Shown here: positions 21,798-36,012 of the stretch, in pieces
Layout of the letters: the number at the start of each line of letters is the position of its first letter
How positions within the stretch are numbered: position 1 is the stretch's first letter
DNA from: Drosophila persimilis
Taxonomy: Eukaryota > Arthropoda > Insecta > Diptera > Drosophilidae
Length of the DNA: 64,000 nucleotides
Assembly: GCF_003286085.1 (NCBI RefSeq)
Contig: NW_020825322.1
Span: 2,294,001 to 2,358,000, forward strand
Direction of reading: 5' to 3'
Notes under the pieces: model-generated
What the model saw: only the letters and a program-made list of their open reading frames with translations
What the model was told of the DNA's origin: nothing
The model's database searches: none
Program-made: the position numbers and the translations under genes

Positions 21798-24700
21798 TGT
21801 TTTTGGCCTGTTGCTTTCTGTGTGTATTAATTATTTAGGGAAACGTAACGTATACGTAATATTGTTACATAAGGCTTTTAGCCAGAGAGCCACAGCCTTC
21901 GACCAGCCTCATGGCAACTGTCAAAAAAGATTCCCGAACGTTTCCTTCACCGTCCACCGGCATCAAGTATTTCCATTTCCCATGGATTACAATTCAGTTT
22001 CACTTAACTTTTTCCTCTCAGAGACAGAGGCAGAGACAACGAGAGATGCAGAGAGTGGGGGGACAGAGAAATCCACAGAGTGCAGCAAGGAATTGGAAAG
22101 GAGAAAGGGAAAGTGCACAGAAAGAGAGGCACACAAGAGATCAACAATTCAGTGGGAATTACAGCTCAGAGAGATATATTTATTGCCATAATGGAATCAT
22201 CCAATGAAGAAACAACTTAAAGCCAGTTTCCACAAGCCCTGTTCGCTCTCGAACGACAGAAGGTATTACCCGAAGAACTGTACAGTCGAGTGGCGCCACG
22301 AGGCGGTCAACAGCCAGGATTGCTTGGGACCCCGGAAGGTCTGTGATGATCCTGCTATAACATTTCTGCATCCCTTAAAGCTAACCCACTCCTACCTTTT
22401 GTATTCCCTAATCCCAGTCACGTTCTTCTGTACATTTTCTTCTTTTTTCTTCCTCGTTTTTGCATCTTCATTTGCGTCACGTCTTAGAGGCGTTGGCCAC
22501 AGACACAGCCACAGCCAGGGCTAAAAAGTGACTAGGACCACCATCATCATCGTCAGCTCCGTCTGTCGTCCTGCAGTACACAACAAACTAAAGCCACAAT
22601 ACCAGACCAGAACCCCCTGCCCCACAGTTTCCCTTTACATTGGATTAACTAAATGAAATTTGAACGTGTTCAACGGAATGTCGAGGCTTGTCTGATTAAC
22701 CCCAACCGCAGAGAGGGAGAGCGAAGGTCAGGCATTTAATTGCAGTGCGTAACAATTAGAAATTGAAAATTAATGACAGTTTGTTTGACTGCAAAATTGA
22801 CATTCGATGCGATTCGGTGGCCAGTCAAGCGGCAAAAGCTTATTCCGCTCACACGAAAGTTAATTAAAATTATGCAAAAAGCGAAACAAAAAAAAAACAG
22901 ACATGAATAATCGAATGGAATATCAATTGCTAATGGGGGTAAATGCCTTGTGGTATATATTTTTCGGCCTATAAAGAATGCTTTCCATTCCACTTTCACT
23001 TTCAAGCCACTTGGTCAAGGTCAAAAGAATCAAAAGAAATAAAAACATGCACGGACATATCAGAAACCAGAAAACTGTTTACAAAACAAACGAGGAAAAC
23101 TTTCATTTATTACGTTATTATTATATCCCCCTGCCCCACCCCTGCTACAATATTTTGGGCTTTGAAAGGCGTTGAAATCATATTGTGACGTCAGCCAGCC
23201 AGAAGCAAGGATCGTCCAAGTATGACGGAACCCCACCACCACCGCCGCCGAGAAAGTAAATGAAAAGTTTTCCCTCGGTATATTAGGTATTCGCCGCTTC
23301 CTGTAATAAAAATTGCGGCTTGTCATGCGATTTGGTTTCGCCTCTGAAAACCAGACCGACGCGACATCTCGCCTCTGATGTGTTGGACAATATATATAGA
23401 CCCATAGCCCCCCCCCCCCCCAGCGCCACCTCAACAGATCTGGTAACCCTTTGGTGCGCCGCCAGATAAAGAAAAGCCTCCAAAGAAAGATTTCAAGTAG
23501 TTTCTCGAGTGATTTTCATCAGAAGCTTTGAACAGCCACAGCAGCAATTTCTAATGGATTAAGGCTCTAAAAATATACAATATTAGAGCAAATTCTGATA
23601 GTTTTTGTTAGGTTTTGTCGGGGCTTCTAAGCCTGTCCTGGGAATTGAGGCAATTTTGTCTGAAGCACAATTTCTGAATTGTGATTATATTTTCATTGTC
23701 TTTGTCTTTGACTTTCGTTGGCCCTGATTTTCCTGCTTTTCCGTGCTTAATTTTCTGCTGTACCAAATTATTCCTGTCATCGTTTTTTTGTTATTGTTTG
23801 CTTCGGTTTTTTCATTCTTTCTTATTTTGTTAACTTTTGCGTTTCATTTTCCAGTTTCCATTTTCCATTTCCCACTTTCATTTCATTTCATTTATTTTTG
23901 CCAGATTTTTCCATTTGTGTTACGGTTTGAGTTTCGCTTTCGGCAGCCGTCGTTCCCTACGTTTTCTTTGCATTTTATTTTTTACTGTCAGCGGCACGCA
24001 AGGCACGCCTCCCGCTCCTGCAGCTCCTCTGGCTCCTACCGCTCCTCCCGCTCCTGCTGCTCCTCTGGCTCCTCCGGCTTGTCTGTCTGTTCTCGACAGA
24101 AGTCCTGGTACGCATATCCTTTTAATTGAAAACACACTGGCCCGCCACGCCCCGCCCCGGCACGCCTGTAGCCAGCGGAATATCCGCCAAACTGACTTTA
24201 TATAGAAATAATAACAATAACGATTTAAATTAAGTGCAACGGCAAGCGGAAAGCAAATTTGCTGGTTTGCTGTTGCCGGTTTGCTGTTGCTTCCTCTCCT
24301 CGCCTCTCCCGTTCGGAGAGGCTTTTTTGCTGGTGAGTAAGTAATCGTTTTTAATTTAACAAGTACGTGACAGTTGCCAAATTTGCCGGGGCTCCATTTC
24401 CACTCCCGACACTCCTTTGGCACCTGTGTTTGTAGCCAGCCCCGTAGCCAGGTGCTTGTGGGTGTTTTCAGCATTAAGTGCCAAATTTGTTGGAAACTCA
24501 AACCGAACTGAAAGCCAGGGCCGCAGCACTCGATACCCTGGCCTCCTACGAATGGATTGGATCTGCTGGCATTCTGCTGATCTGATTTTGGCCTGGATAC
24601 AGAAACGGAGACCAAACACACACAGAAACTAAATGAATGGGAAACAAAATGCTTTGTCTGGGCCTTTTTCATGGACACACCAGGAGCTGTAGATCACATC

Positions 24701-25369
24701 CTCATACTTAGAACCGCCAAATACCCCACATATACCTTATTTGGAGCATACCCAAAGAATTACGTGTTTAGTACAGGGTATCAATACAATTAGGAGCTAT
24801 TCAACCAGAAGAGCGACCGTTTGAATTTCATTGCGAAACACCATCATGGTGTTCCCAAAAAGCGGCGACGCATCCTGCACAAAAGCCACCCGTTGAAGGA
24901 GCCTCGCAATGCAGCGTACACCTTGCCATCCTGCCAGCCAGCCATTCCTGGATAGCGCCAGAGCTCGCTGAATGCTTATTTCAATCATTCTGCTGTTGTA
25001 GATTTCCCATCAATAAGAAACACTTCAGTAGTGCGGGCATTGGTATGTTCCAATGACAGTCGCAACTGGTCTAGTTTTTGCGGTATTTGACAGCACGTTG
25101 CTTTGTGCAGACGATTTTATTCTATACTTTGACAGCAGAATGTGTGAAAGAACAGGGCTCACAACGTATCATATTTTGTGGTAACTGTCAAAACCGCGCT
25201 GGCAGTGAGAAGGCTATTCGCGATGGTGCCAACGCTGTATCGAATGGTCTCTTCTACGAGTGGATTGCGCCATGGCGTTATTTTTGACTGAACAGATGGA
25301 TAAAGGCATCATTGTCCACTTGCCTGTGGCCCACCACCTTTGACCCTTCACTCAACGAACCAATCTCAG

Positions 25370-25666
25370 ATGATCAAGGACAATCTTCTGGCCCTCTTGT
25401 GCCGCGCAGTGTGTGGCCTGCGTGGCAGTCATCGAGCTGCCGATGCTGCCCTACTGCGACGAGATTATGTCCGAGTTGATGACCAATCTGGTGTTGCAGA
25501 GGGGGCCCTATCGCACGCACATAGCTCTCTTCGTGAATCGGGAAGTGTCCGACTCGATGGTGGCCATCGCTGCTGGATTCGTTGGCGATCTGTGCGCTCG
25601 CTTTGGGCCACAAGCCCACATCAGACGATTCCAGGACGAGGGCAAGCGGTCCAAGGGTCTGTACAC
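25370..25666 (+). pseudogene. Importin-beta (Ketel-type) relic, internally deleted
   Basis: Pieces of the C-terminal half of importin-beta appear in order but with the intervening sequence lost. First comes MIKDNLLALLCRAV (25370-25411), like the LQSLLCATL region. After a frame change comes VACVAVIEL, then LPYCDEIMSELMTNLV (from 25452), matching the IPFCDEVMQLLLENL helix pair. Next is DSMVAIAAGFVGDLCARFG (from 25551), matching the GVVACAAGLIGDLC repeat, then DEGKRSKG, matching the TEGRRSK near the family's C-terminus. The true family runs to about 870-880 residues; here about 100 codons remain. Importin-beta carries cargo through nuclear pores, and this copy cannot. The absence of introns across these blocks suggests a retrocopy, but a decayed DNA duplicate is possible. 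D. melanogaster has extra importin-beta-like genes beside Ketel, so the family is prone to duplication. Confidence 0.72.
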
Positions 25667-28600
25667 GCAAAGCCCGAGCTGTACCTTAATATTGAGTGTT
25701 ATGAATGCAAATTTAAATTCAAACTGTTCGCCAACTGTTTGTTGAAAGTCGAATGCATTCGATAAGAAGGTAGCTCCAATTGCTGTCTTCTCCAGAATGT
25801 CTGCAAGTGATTGAATATGGAATATGCTCCGTAGACACACACATGCCTGCCCTCCGTCGGCTGTGCTGTTATGTGGGCGAAATGGCTTGCTGAAAGTTGC
25901 ATTTCCCCATTCGAGGGACATGAAAACGTCAATCAAAACGCAGCCGAGCCGCGACCGAGGCCGAGGCCGAGCAGGCGTAACATAAGGAGGAATTTTTGTG
26001 TTTTTATTTTTATTTTAAAGACCTTTAAGAGTACAAGAAACACCCAATGAGTGGCTGTGGCTGTGCCTGTGGCTGAAATCAATTTCGGATGCCCGACCAC
26101 ACCCGGCGACAGAGAGGCAAATAAGCGTAATGCCATCGATAAGAAAGTGGCTCGAAAGGCACAGGCAAAGCGATTCGCCATCACTCTCTATCTGTTGGCT
26201 TTATGTATGATGATTATGTTTATTCCTTCTCACTTAATTTATTGTAAAATGTTAAATTTCACGAAGCGGAAATGTTTATTAGAGCGGAAACTGTTATTTT
26301 TAGTGTGATGGGCAGGTCTGAGAGCACGTTGTGGCTATGGCTATGGCTATGGATCTGAGTCCTTCTCCTGCTCTCCTTTTATTGGTCGAACACAGCAGCA
26401 ACAGCAGCAGCAACAGGGCCAGAAGGATACGTAAGCTCTCTCGTATGTGTGTGTGTGTGTATGTATGTGTGTGTGTGTAGCTCTGTGTGCGCTTTCCTTT
26501 TTTCTCGCTCAGCTGCCAACAATTAATTTATTAATATTTTTCGTTTTCGGCTTTGCTAACGGCACACCACGTGGCGTATGCGCAACTTATTAAGTATACG
26601 AAAGACAGTCCTGTTCCGTCCCGGGCCTGGCCTGGCGTGTCCTGTCCCTCTCTTTCGCTCCTTCTGCTGCTGAACATTATCCTGCCAACCTGTTAATTAG
26701 TCGCCGCCTTTCACTTTTCTTTCGCTAATTAAAAAACCAAGTTTGGGCATTATTTTTTCTTAAAATATTTATTAAAAAGTTTTCTTAGCCACAGGCCGTG
26801 AATATTGCCCCTTTTACCTGGTTTTCTTTCCGCACCGGCAGTGATTAAATCAAATTTCGAGCTAAGCGAGTATCTCCTGTGATGAAAGGAACTTTGCAAT
26901 GAGATAACACCAGATTGAAGAAAGTTCAAAGGGAATAAAGTTTCGACCAGCGATGAAACACGGGCAGAATTTCAGTTAAATGTTCCAAGAAAATTGAGGA
27001 AAGCCTATACAGATTTGTTAAGGGGGATTGGTAATGGTTGATGTTTTTAGGTCGAGTCATGTATTGCTGATAACCTCTTGGCATTCCTCTGAAAACATCT
27101 CAAGATCTGAGCACCTGATTCCCTGGAAGGCATCGTATTATGCCCTCAAATTTTCATATTCATTTGGATTCCATTTTTGGCACTTGAATATTTATCGATG
27201 CTTAAGCCGCTTTGTGCATTCTATAGACTCTCTCACTCACATAGCTGCCTCTCTCCCAGTTTTCGGGTCTCGCGGGTTCCCACTCTGCCATCCTTCAGAC
27301 CATCTCCTGGCCTTTGGGCCCAGCTGAAGCAGCAAAAGGTTCCGAATCTGCTTAAAAATGTTCATCTTAAATACTTAATGGAAAATACTCGCTTGCCACA
27401 AGAACAGGAACAGCCAGCGCTGCCCCATTCAGCCAGAGTTCTTCAGTTGTCCGCAACATTTCAAATTAATTTTACAGCTGCCAGTTAAGAGTGCCGGACC
27501 CCCCCCGAACATCCCCCCTGCCACCAGTTTGCGCCAGAAGTACGCGGGCAGCTCCGTCCTTGGGCCACCCACCTTGTGCTATAATGAAGTAGCAAATAAA
27601 TAGCTAATAAATTCCTTTCCTTATCTCCCCCTCCTTATGCCCTCCATTACACACTCAAAAGCTGTCGGAAACATAGCCAAGAAGAAGCAGTAAGCCAAAG
27701 TCCCGGGTGGGACAGACAGAGACAAAAACAGAGACAACGAGTGTCCAGAGAGTCCTAGTGCAAGTCCTGCTTTCTTGAAGAGTTCCCTAATAAATGCGAC
27801 TGGTTAGTTTGTCATTTATAATGGCTACTGTAAAGTTGTTCACTTTGTTGGGAAGGATGTTCGCTGGCCGATGAGGCTCTGAAAATCCACTTGAAGTATG
27901 TTTAACAAAACTTAAGAGTCAATAAAAATATGACTTTCTTCAATAAATAATACAACCAATTGACATACAATTTCATTAACTTTAGTATCTAACTTTAGAG
28001 GTTTTCTGAAAATACCATGTTTTCCCTCTCTTTGAAATATTATACGAGTATAGAAAACCCACTTCGATCATAGGGTATTCCTGCTGTCGTTGAGGCCCCG
28101 AGCTGTCCTATTTGTTTTTTTGTAATTTTCTCCCTTTTTTCATTTGCAGCAATTCTTCAGCGGGAAACTCGGACAGAAAGAAAAATACACCGCGGCCGCA
28201 AACTTATCTCGGCCCCCACTCAATGGCGGAGGGAGGCAGAAACCAAAGGGCGAGAGGAAAAAGGCAAAAGCGCAGTTCCCTGCACAAATTTGCATGCAAA
28301 TTAAATGCGATAAATTCTGTCGTCATTGTTTGGGGGCTCTCATCTTTGCTTGACGTCATTCCAGGCACAAAAGGGGGGCCCGAGCCTGCAATTACCGCCT
28401 GGCGCACGGCTTGGGCCAACTTGCATAAATCAGAGAGAGAGAAAGACCCACCATCCACCGGCCAAAAAGTGCACTCCATGCAGCACCTTAGACTGCACTT
28501 AATGTGTGTGTAAATGCTCGTTCCCGCACCCCCAGGGGAATCCATAGGGGATGCAATTAATGACGAGCTCATCGTTTATTCATCAATTGCAATTTGCCCA

Positions 28601-31079
28601 CAGGCCAAACAGCTGGAAGGCAGCTGGAAGCCAAAGGCCAATACTGTTAGCCACGCGGCTCGTCCGTGGCATGCAAATACATTAAACAACGCACAAGAAC
28701 AACAAAATGGCCACAAAGAAGCAGAGGGCCAGCAGGCAGCAGGCAAGAGGAACAACTCCCTCAAAACAAACCGAGCAGACAGTGGGCCGAGAGCGTCAAT
28801 AAACGCTCCCAGATGAGTGCTCCGTAAAATGTTTATCCAATTCGAAAATATGAAATGATTTATGCCATTCTTCGATCGAGAACAATGAAGACTCCATCCT
28901 CCCAGACCCAAATCTTTGATTCCCAAATCCATAGTTTTACGATATCCTGTCTGGGATGCCAGTGTCCCTTTGTCCCCGCCATCAATCGCTACCCGAGAAC
29001 GCCCTCTAACGTACTATGAGCATTGTACTCGCTAATGGCAGAATGGCGTCCCGTCTGCGATTGGTGACAGTGGATTGGGACAGTGGATGCTTTTGTTTCG
29101 CCCGCTGCGATACTGGCCCAAAAGGCAATTATTATATAATTTTTACAGCATTTGCTGTGAATGGAAATCTCTTTCTATCATATTTGCCGCAGTGCCAGTT
29201 CCAGACGAAGGTCCCCCCCACTGTGCCCCACTGAATGACAACAAAATAAATGAAATTGAGCGTTGGTTGGCTTATTCAAAAGCATGCCCGCCTCCCGCCT
29301 CCCCATCCATTCCACCACGGAAATGTTCTTTGGCAAGAGGCTCGGTCAATACGGCGAGAGAGAAAAGAGTGGGGTGGAAAATCGGTAAATAAACAAGCAA
29401 CCAAGAGCCTGGCAAAAAGTTAAAGGAAAATATTTACAAATGAATTAACGTAATGAAAATAAATAAACTAGCACAGATATAGCCTGTCCGATCATGATGA
29501 CGCCATTCCTGGGGTTCGCCTCAGATCCATAAAAAGTTGAAGGTGTATTACACAAAAGGTGGTATACAAACAATAAGGTATATACAAACAAATGAAATGA
29601 GTCCATAGTATTCAGAAAATCGACTCAAAATACTCATGATTCTTGAATTCTTTCGATCAATCCGAAACCTTCCTTCAGTCAGATTCGAATCTCGTTTCTC
29701 GTTCTCTCTAGAGAGGTACTCTATGAAAGCGCATGGAGAGTGAGCGAGAAAAACAAACGAAATTTTCGGATCTGAAGAATCGATTTGGTTGCCCGTTCAG
29801 GCAGGAGTCTAGTATGTACTACGTATATGGCCATCTGCACCGTCAAAAAGTATTTTTGCCACCGCTAAACCACATCTGCGGTGGATTTAAGCATTTTCAA
29901 GACAGTAAATAAAATTTTAACTGCTTTTAAAATACCAATACACATTACCGTAAGCCCACCTGCACCATATGGTGAATGAAACCATGAGTACAGCCAGTCG
30001 AAGGCCGACTCTGGGCTCTGATAATACCAAGGCTGGAGGATGGATGCATTCCATTCAATGATGACTGTCAAGAGGCAGAGGCTGTGGCAAAGAACGACAA
30101 CAGCACTCTCTGGAAGCCTTAAACTAAGATATATATATTCCTATTAAATTTAATGTTTGGAAATTCACTGATAGCATTTTATGAATACGTTGGCAGAACA
30201 ATCTCCTTGAAATATGCTTTGCCAGTTAAACTTTCAACTATTTCTGCTTTGTGTTAGTTTTTTTATGATACGAGTATGTCCACAAAAGACATGTAAGCGC
30301 TGCTCTCGGATGACTTCTTCAATGGAATTCCATTCCGTTGGCGTTCGCGTTTGCTTTCGCTTTATTTATCGCCAAGTTCTGCTTGCTCTTTGCCACATTT
30401 ACGAGGCAGATTGTGGACTCCTGCCCCTGCCCCTGCCCCTTCCCCTTCCACGTTTTTTCTTTTTTTTTACGCCTGTTATTGTATTTTTTAATGCCATACA
30501 CATGCTCATATACAAATACGGGTTGTATACTCATGTACATACATATAGAGGGGGACATATCGATTGCAGGACTCGCCTTGGCGTGGCTAGAACACTGGGA
30601 GCCCATCCCAACTGATGGAAAATTCCCTTTGAGCCCTCTTCTACGCACACAAAATCCTGTCCGACCTCTCCGTCCCCCGACCGCCGTCCTAAAACAAATA
30701 ATCTTTTGCCGAGTCTGCTGCTGTTGGTTCGCTGGTTTGCTGCCTCGAAAGGCTTATCATATTGTATCTGAAAGTCTAATTTCGAACTGTAACTGCGCCT
30801 TGGCGACGGCCACTTTCAGGCTACTTTCGGCCTACTTTCGGCTACTTTTCCAGCATTAAAATTTCGTTTATTGCCAACCGGGGAGCTGTTAAGTCGTCAA
30901 ACGCAAAGCCTCCGCCGAACAAGAATTCGCTCTGCCGACTCTGCTCAATAATATGTACATACATACATACATACATATGCCATTTGGCTCAAGACGAGGC
31001 CAATAATACTCTTGTGGCCCCTCGTCGTGGGGAGAGACAATGGCAAGGCAAAATGTCTCTGGATATTATATTTTATATT
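25667..31079. other. Non-coding stretch, no gene supported
   Basis: Contains GT repeats (about 26442-26480), C-rich tracts near 27500, a CCCCTG run (about 30420-30445) and an ACAT run (about 30955-30976). No frame is convincing. Confidence 0.5.
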
Positions 31080-31800
31080 GATACATTTATTTTTTTGCTG
31101 CAGGCTTAATTAATATAATATAAACACAGATTTTGGGATATTTATGTTTTGCGAGAAGAAAATGTGATAAGACGTTTTGTAATTTAAAAAAAAAATAGAT
31201 TAATCATTTTTCCTGACATTCAAAACTTTACAAAAAACGTATTACTTTGGGTACAAGTCACCATAAAACAAAATATTCTCGGGATAATTTAATTCATATT
31301 TATTGAGATGCTTCTCATTTTCAAGCTCTATTTAATACTTATTAATTTAATTTAATCTTTATAGATTTTATTCAACTTTTTAAATATGTAAATATATATT
31401 TTTATATATTTTAATTTTGTAATTCTGTTGTTTTAATTTTAATTGTATATATATTTGTATTATTTTTATATATATATTTTTTTTAAATGATGAATTATTA
31501 TATGTGAATGTTATATTTATTTTTTAGGAACAATTTTCTTTTTTTTATCTAAAACTTCTTTTTATTTTAGTTTCCTTTAGCGTATTTGCATTTGAAGAAT
31601 ATTATCAGTTATATATTTTTTTAGTTATATTTTTATATGACTATCAATATTTTAAACTTTTTTATTCTTTTATTAATTTATTTGTTTAACTTTTAGGCTT
31701 TGTACTTGTGCATATGAGAAATAATGTCAGGTTTATTTTGTTAATGAATTAATTTTTCAATTTCATTTGTATTTGTATTTGTATTTTTTTTTGTTTTCTT
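31080..31800. other. AT-rich block
   Basis: About 0.7 kb of extreme A/T content with long T runs and TATA-like dinucleotide runs. It is the longest such block in the window. No gene. Confidence 0.75.
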
Positions 31801-33465
31801 GTATGTATGTGAGTTTTTTTAATTGCGCGATTCACACTACCGAATAAACTGGGCTAAAAGGGAGCTACCATTGAACCCCATTGAATCAAGCCCAGCCGCG
31901 ATGTGGGTCTCCTTCGCCCTGAACAAAGTGTGCCCCATTGTGTTGTGGTGTGCTGTTCCTTCCACTGCTGGGCTTGATTGCGCCGGGCAGTATATTTGGC
32001 CTGTGGCATATGGCATCTGTCTGATGGGGGATTGGGAGATGCTGTGGGGCGAGCACTGAGCACACATGCTGCTATTAATCCTTCGATTTCTTCGTCCGAA
32101 CTGGTCAAAGGGCCAGCATTATTGGATGATTGGATGCTTGCGTTAATTGTGCCCCCCATTAAAGGGTTCAATTTGTCAGGCAACTGATTGAACGATTGAA
32201 ATGCTTGCGCCACAGTACACACCCACAATCTGCCACCGGGTGTGTGTGCTGTGCAGCCATTGATTAAATTGGGATTAGAACGCATCTGTGGCAAGAGTAA
32301 ACTATATGGTTGGCCCCTGCACCAGCCTGCCCGCACTTGGTCCCTGCCACTGGCTGCTCTCCTATTGATACAGCAGTGCAACGTGCAACATGCAAATTGA
32401 AGTGCACAGTCCACAGTCCACATCCAACAGATGCCAGCCAGTCGAATGCCAACGAGATGGGAGGATGGAATATCAGATTGATACGCAAATCGGATTTTAA
32501 AGAAGCTTTGTTATGTTTGAAGATAACCAGAGATTATCTCTCGTTTGACGAGCGGTACACGGCTTGTGTCTGATTGAAAATGACGAATGTTCTTCTATTC
32601 TCAGTTGAATCTTTCAATTTCTTTGCTTGACATTTTCTTTTTTTAGGGGGGAGTCTTGCCATGAATTTTTAACGTTTTCGGGCTGACATTTTCTGTACCA
32701 GAAAACTTTTCACTTTCTTGTTACTCGTTCACTTTTTGGTTGGAACTGTTGCACACATACATATACACATATATATATATACATATATATCCCTTTTACC
32801 TTTTGAGGCGGCCAACAAGTGTTTTCATTGCAATTAGCGGTGTTTCATGGACTCTCTGCCGCCGCCACGCCACGCCGCGCCACGCCACGCCACTCGACTT
32901 CCATCTTCCATTTTCACTCTTCATTATGCACACAACTTGCTCCTTTGGCCCACTTTCGACTTTCTTCGGGCCAACGACAGATACGACATGCCCATGACAT
33001 GGCCACGCCCACAATTCATGCTTGACATTCAACGCCTTCCTCTAGAGAATGAGAATGAGGCACAGCTCTCTGGATGGGCTGAGATGGGAGCGAAACTATG
33101 AAAGGAATGGGTTAGGGATGGTTATGGCCAGGCCAGGCCGGGCCGGGCCGGGCAGAGCAGAGTCGGAAGCCGTCATCACTTTGTATGGAAAAGTTTTGCT
33201 GGCGTGTTTTTGAAATTTTTGCCCGAGAACAGAGCAGAAAAGGGCGGAAATTGTCAGTGCACAATATCCGTTGATTTGTGCAGCATGAAAATGGGGAGGA
33301 AAAAAAAAACAGCGGCAAAATCCATTGACACGAAATGCAAGTCGTACAGATACTCGCATATTCGTGCAGGGAGCAGAGGGGAGCAGGGGGGGGGCAAGGG
33401 AAAACCCCAAAGGCATTTCAGCAAATTATGCATATTCTACGGAAATGGATGGGCAGAGATGATGG

Positions 33466-33511
33466 CCCCAGTCCCACTACCAGTCCCACTACCAGTCCCA
33501 CTCCCAGTCCC
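33466..33511 (+). repeat. 12-bp tandem repeat
   Basis: About four units of CCAGTCCCACTA, the last ones altered. Confidence 0.85.
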
Positions 33512-34872
33512 ATTTACTCGTACACCTCTCAGCCCTGAGTCTGACTGCCACACGACCCCCCTGGGACATATCGCATGACCAATTAGCACTCGCCTTCGAA
33601 GAAGGAAAAGTATTTTCATAACCCGAAAAGTTTGAGCACTCCCCAGCACGGAGGGAGAGCGGGAGAGAAAACCCTTTTCTCGACATCCGTTATTTACTTT
33701 CAATTCCCCAAATAACAAAACGGAATTCTCCTATTTTTCCACTGCCACTGGAACAGTGGAACAGGCATGCTCAAGTCTGAAAACCTTTTGCGGTTTTCTT
33801 TGCCATTAACATAAAACCCCACCAACCTCAAGCCCAACCCCAACCCCAACCCCAATCCCCACCAAAAACCAAACCAAACCGAAGCGGAGCAAAATGTAGA
33901 GAAAATGGTCTTGTATGTAATCGAAGGCAGGTCTGAAGGCTGAAATAAATAAATAAAAATAATAACAACGGGAGAAGGAGAGAAGAAATGCCCCAAAAAC
34001 CGCTGAGGAAGAAGGCGTCCGTCCGCTTGTTGCTATTTTCTTGCCTCTATCTCTGTCTTGGAGGCGACCCAAATCGCTGGGCGGGTGGAGGTGGGGTGGG
34101 GCCAAAAAGTCTCAGAGCCTTCAGGTAAATGCAAAAAAAGAAAACGAAAAGAAAAATGAAATGAAACCTTGGGATAATACAGAAGAGAGACAGAGGGAGA
34201 GAGAGAGGGAGAGAGAGCGGGCTGGGGTGGGGCTCAGGGGCTGACAGGGAACAGGGAAGGTGGGTCACATCAATATGGACGCCTGTCAGTCAGGACACAC
34301 AAAAAATGTCATTTTGTATGCCCTTTACTGAGCGGCAAGGCAGCAGCGTCTTATGGGACAGAATCCAAAGGACCCCAAAAGGAACCTGGGGGGCACCAAC
34401 GCCAAACCAAAGCCCATTAAAAGATACACACATACATGTGTACCAAGATATATAAGAATGTTCAACAATCAGAAATCCAGGAGAAATTCTGATGACAGAG
34501 AATATAAATTTGGAATATGATTTCGAAAGTGAAATTATTATAAATATTGATTGATATAATTTATTTTATTTTCTGCACACATTTTCAACTAAATAAATAA
34601 AAAATAATTTCTCTAAAAATAGTAAATAGTAAAAAAAAAAGTACAATTTATTTTGTGAATTTTTGTTGTCCTTGCCGAGTTCCCTAATTGTCCTCGAAAT
34701 ACTCATTTTTTTTAGGGCATCAAAAGTTTGTCAATTGGTAAAAAATCAAGGAATTTGGATTTCCTCACCCACTTTGGAACTTTTCTTTTTTCGTTTATTC
34801 TGACTCTTCTATTCAGTTATTCCATTACGCCATTCCCTCTCTCTTCTTTGTTTGCTTGGGGCAGAGGCAGCG

Positions 34873-34909
34873 CAGGGCAGGGCAGGGCAGGGCAGGGCAG
34901 GGCAGGGCA
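34873..34909 (+). repeat. (GGGCA)n pentanucleotide repeat
   Basis: About seven units of GGGCA, followed at 34921 by a short GTC run. Confidence 0.9.
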
Positions 34910-35982
34910 TGGCAGCAACACGTCGTCGTCGTCGTCAGGGCAGAAACTCATAAAGTATATTAACAAAATGTTCGATTGCACTTTACCTTTTAGCATTTTT
35001 TCCTTTGCTACTTTTCCTTCCTGCCTTCCTACCGCCCCTTACCCCTCGCCCCATGCCACTTGCATGACTAACGGATTCCAATATGCCTGGCTCTTGGCCC
35101 CTCTGTCTGTCTCACTTTTGTGTCTCTGTTTGCCATTCAGCCAGTCTGCCTGTAAGCCTGTCTGTCAGTCAGAATCACAAAAAAAAAAGGTTGCGGCACA
35201 TTTTCTTTTTCAATTTTTCGAAGAAGTTCCCCATTGAAATTCTGCACCGAAAGTTGACCTTTTTGGCTAAAATTAAAGACAAGAAAATGGATGAAATTAA
35301 AAAGGTTTGGGGTCGGCTGGCTGGCCCCCAAGGATGACCATATTAATAATGTTAGTTTTAAATTCCAGTTTTTGTTGAATTTGTTGAAAATGTTTTACAA
35401 TTGAGTTTCGAGTTGAATTTCATTGAAGTCCGAAATCTTTTTTCCCCTTCGAATGGGAAGGAAATGCCATTCGATTCGTGATTATCGTTGCTTCTTGATC
35501 AGTGAAATCAATTCAATCAATTTAACGACACGATTGAGCAAGCCACAAAATATCTTCACAATTGATTCAATCAAAAATTGATTGATTGCACTACGACTGC
35601 TCCATCTACCCCACAGCCATATTTGTAGCACAAGCGAGTCCCCCATTTGAAGCGAGTCCCCCATTTCAAGGATTCATATGTATACATATGTATTGTCGCA
35701 TTCAACAGCATTCAACAAAAATGAATTGATTTAATTTGTGGCCAAAGTGTCGCCCATTAAACTTCGGTACTAACGAACTAAAATGTTGCCACACACACAC
35801 ACACACACGTGTGTATCTTTGTGGGAGAGTAGAGTGTATCCATGAGAATGTATCTATCAGCATGACTGTGTCTCTGCCTGTGTCTGTGTGTGTGATAAAA
35901 TGCGAGTGTAGCAATCAAACTGTTGATTCCAGCCCAAGGGGCATGCGGCAAAAACAAAAATAATAAAAATGGCATCCGTTTT

Positions 35983-36012
35983 CGCTGTCGCTGTCGCTGT
36001 CGCTGTGGATGT
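35983..36012 (+). repeat. (TCGCTG)n hexanucleotide repeat
   Basis: About five units, the last ones diverged. Confidence 0.8.

Larger units (their letters stand above)
17608..25369. other. Non-coding stretch, no gene supported
   Basis: Includes an AT-rich block (about 20800-21130), a 7-bp GGCCAGT repeat (21770-21797), a run of 14 C (about 23408-23421) and a GCTCCT-rich run (about 24012-24075). The 252-codon minus-strand frame at 23920-24678 has no ATG at its start and draws part of its length from that repeat. The 149-codon frames on both strands near 18060-18510 show no recognisable domain. The stretch 25078-25287 stays open next to the importin relic, but I cannot match it to importin. Confidence 0.45.

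Noticed and set aside
23920..24678. 252-codon minus-strand frame
   Set aside because: No ATG at its start, Gly/Ala runs come from a GCTCCT-type repeat, and no domain is visible.
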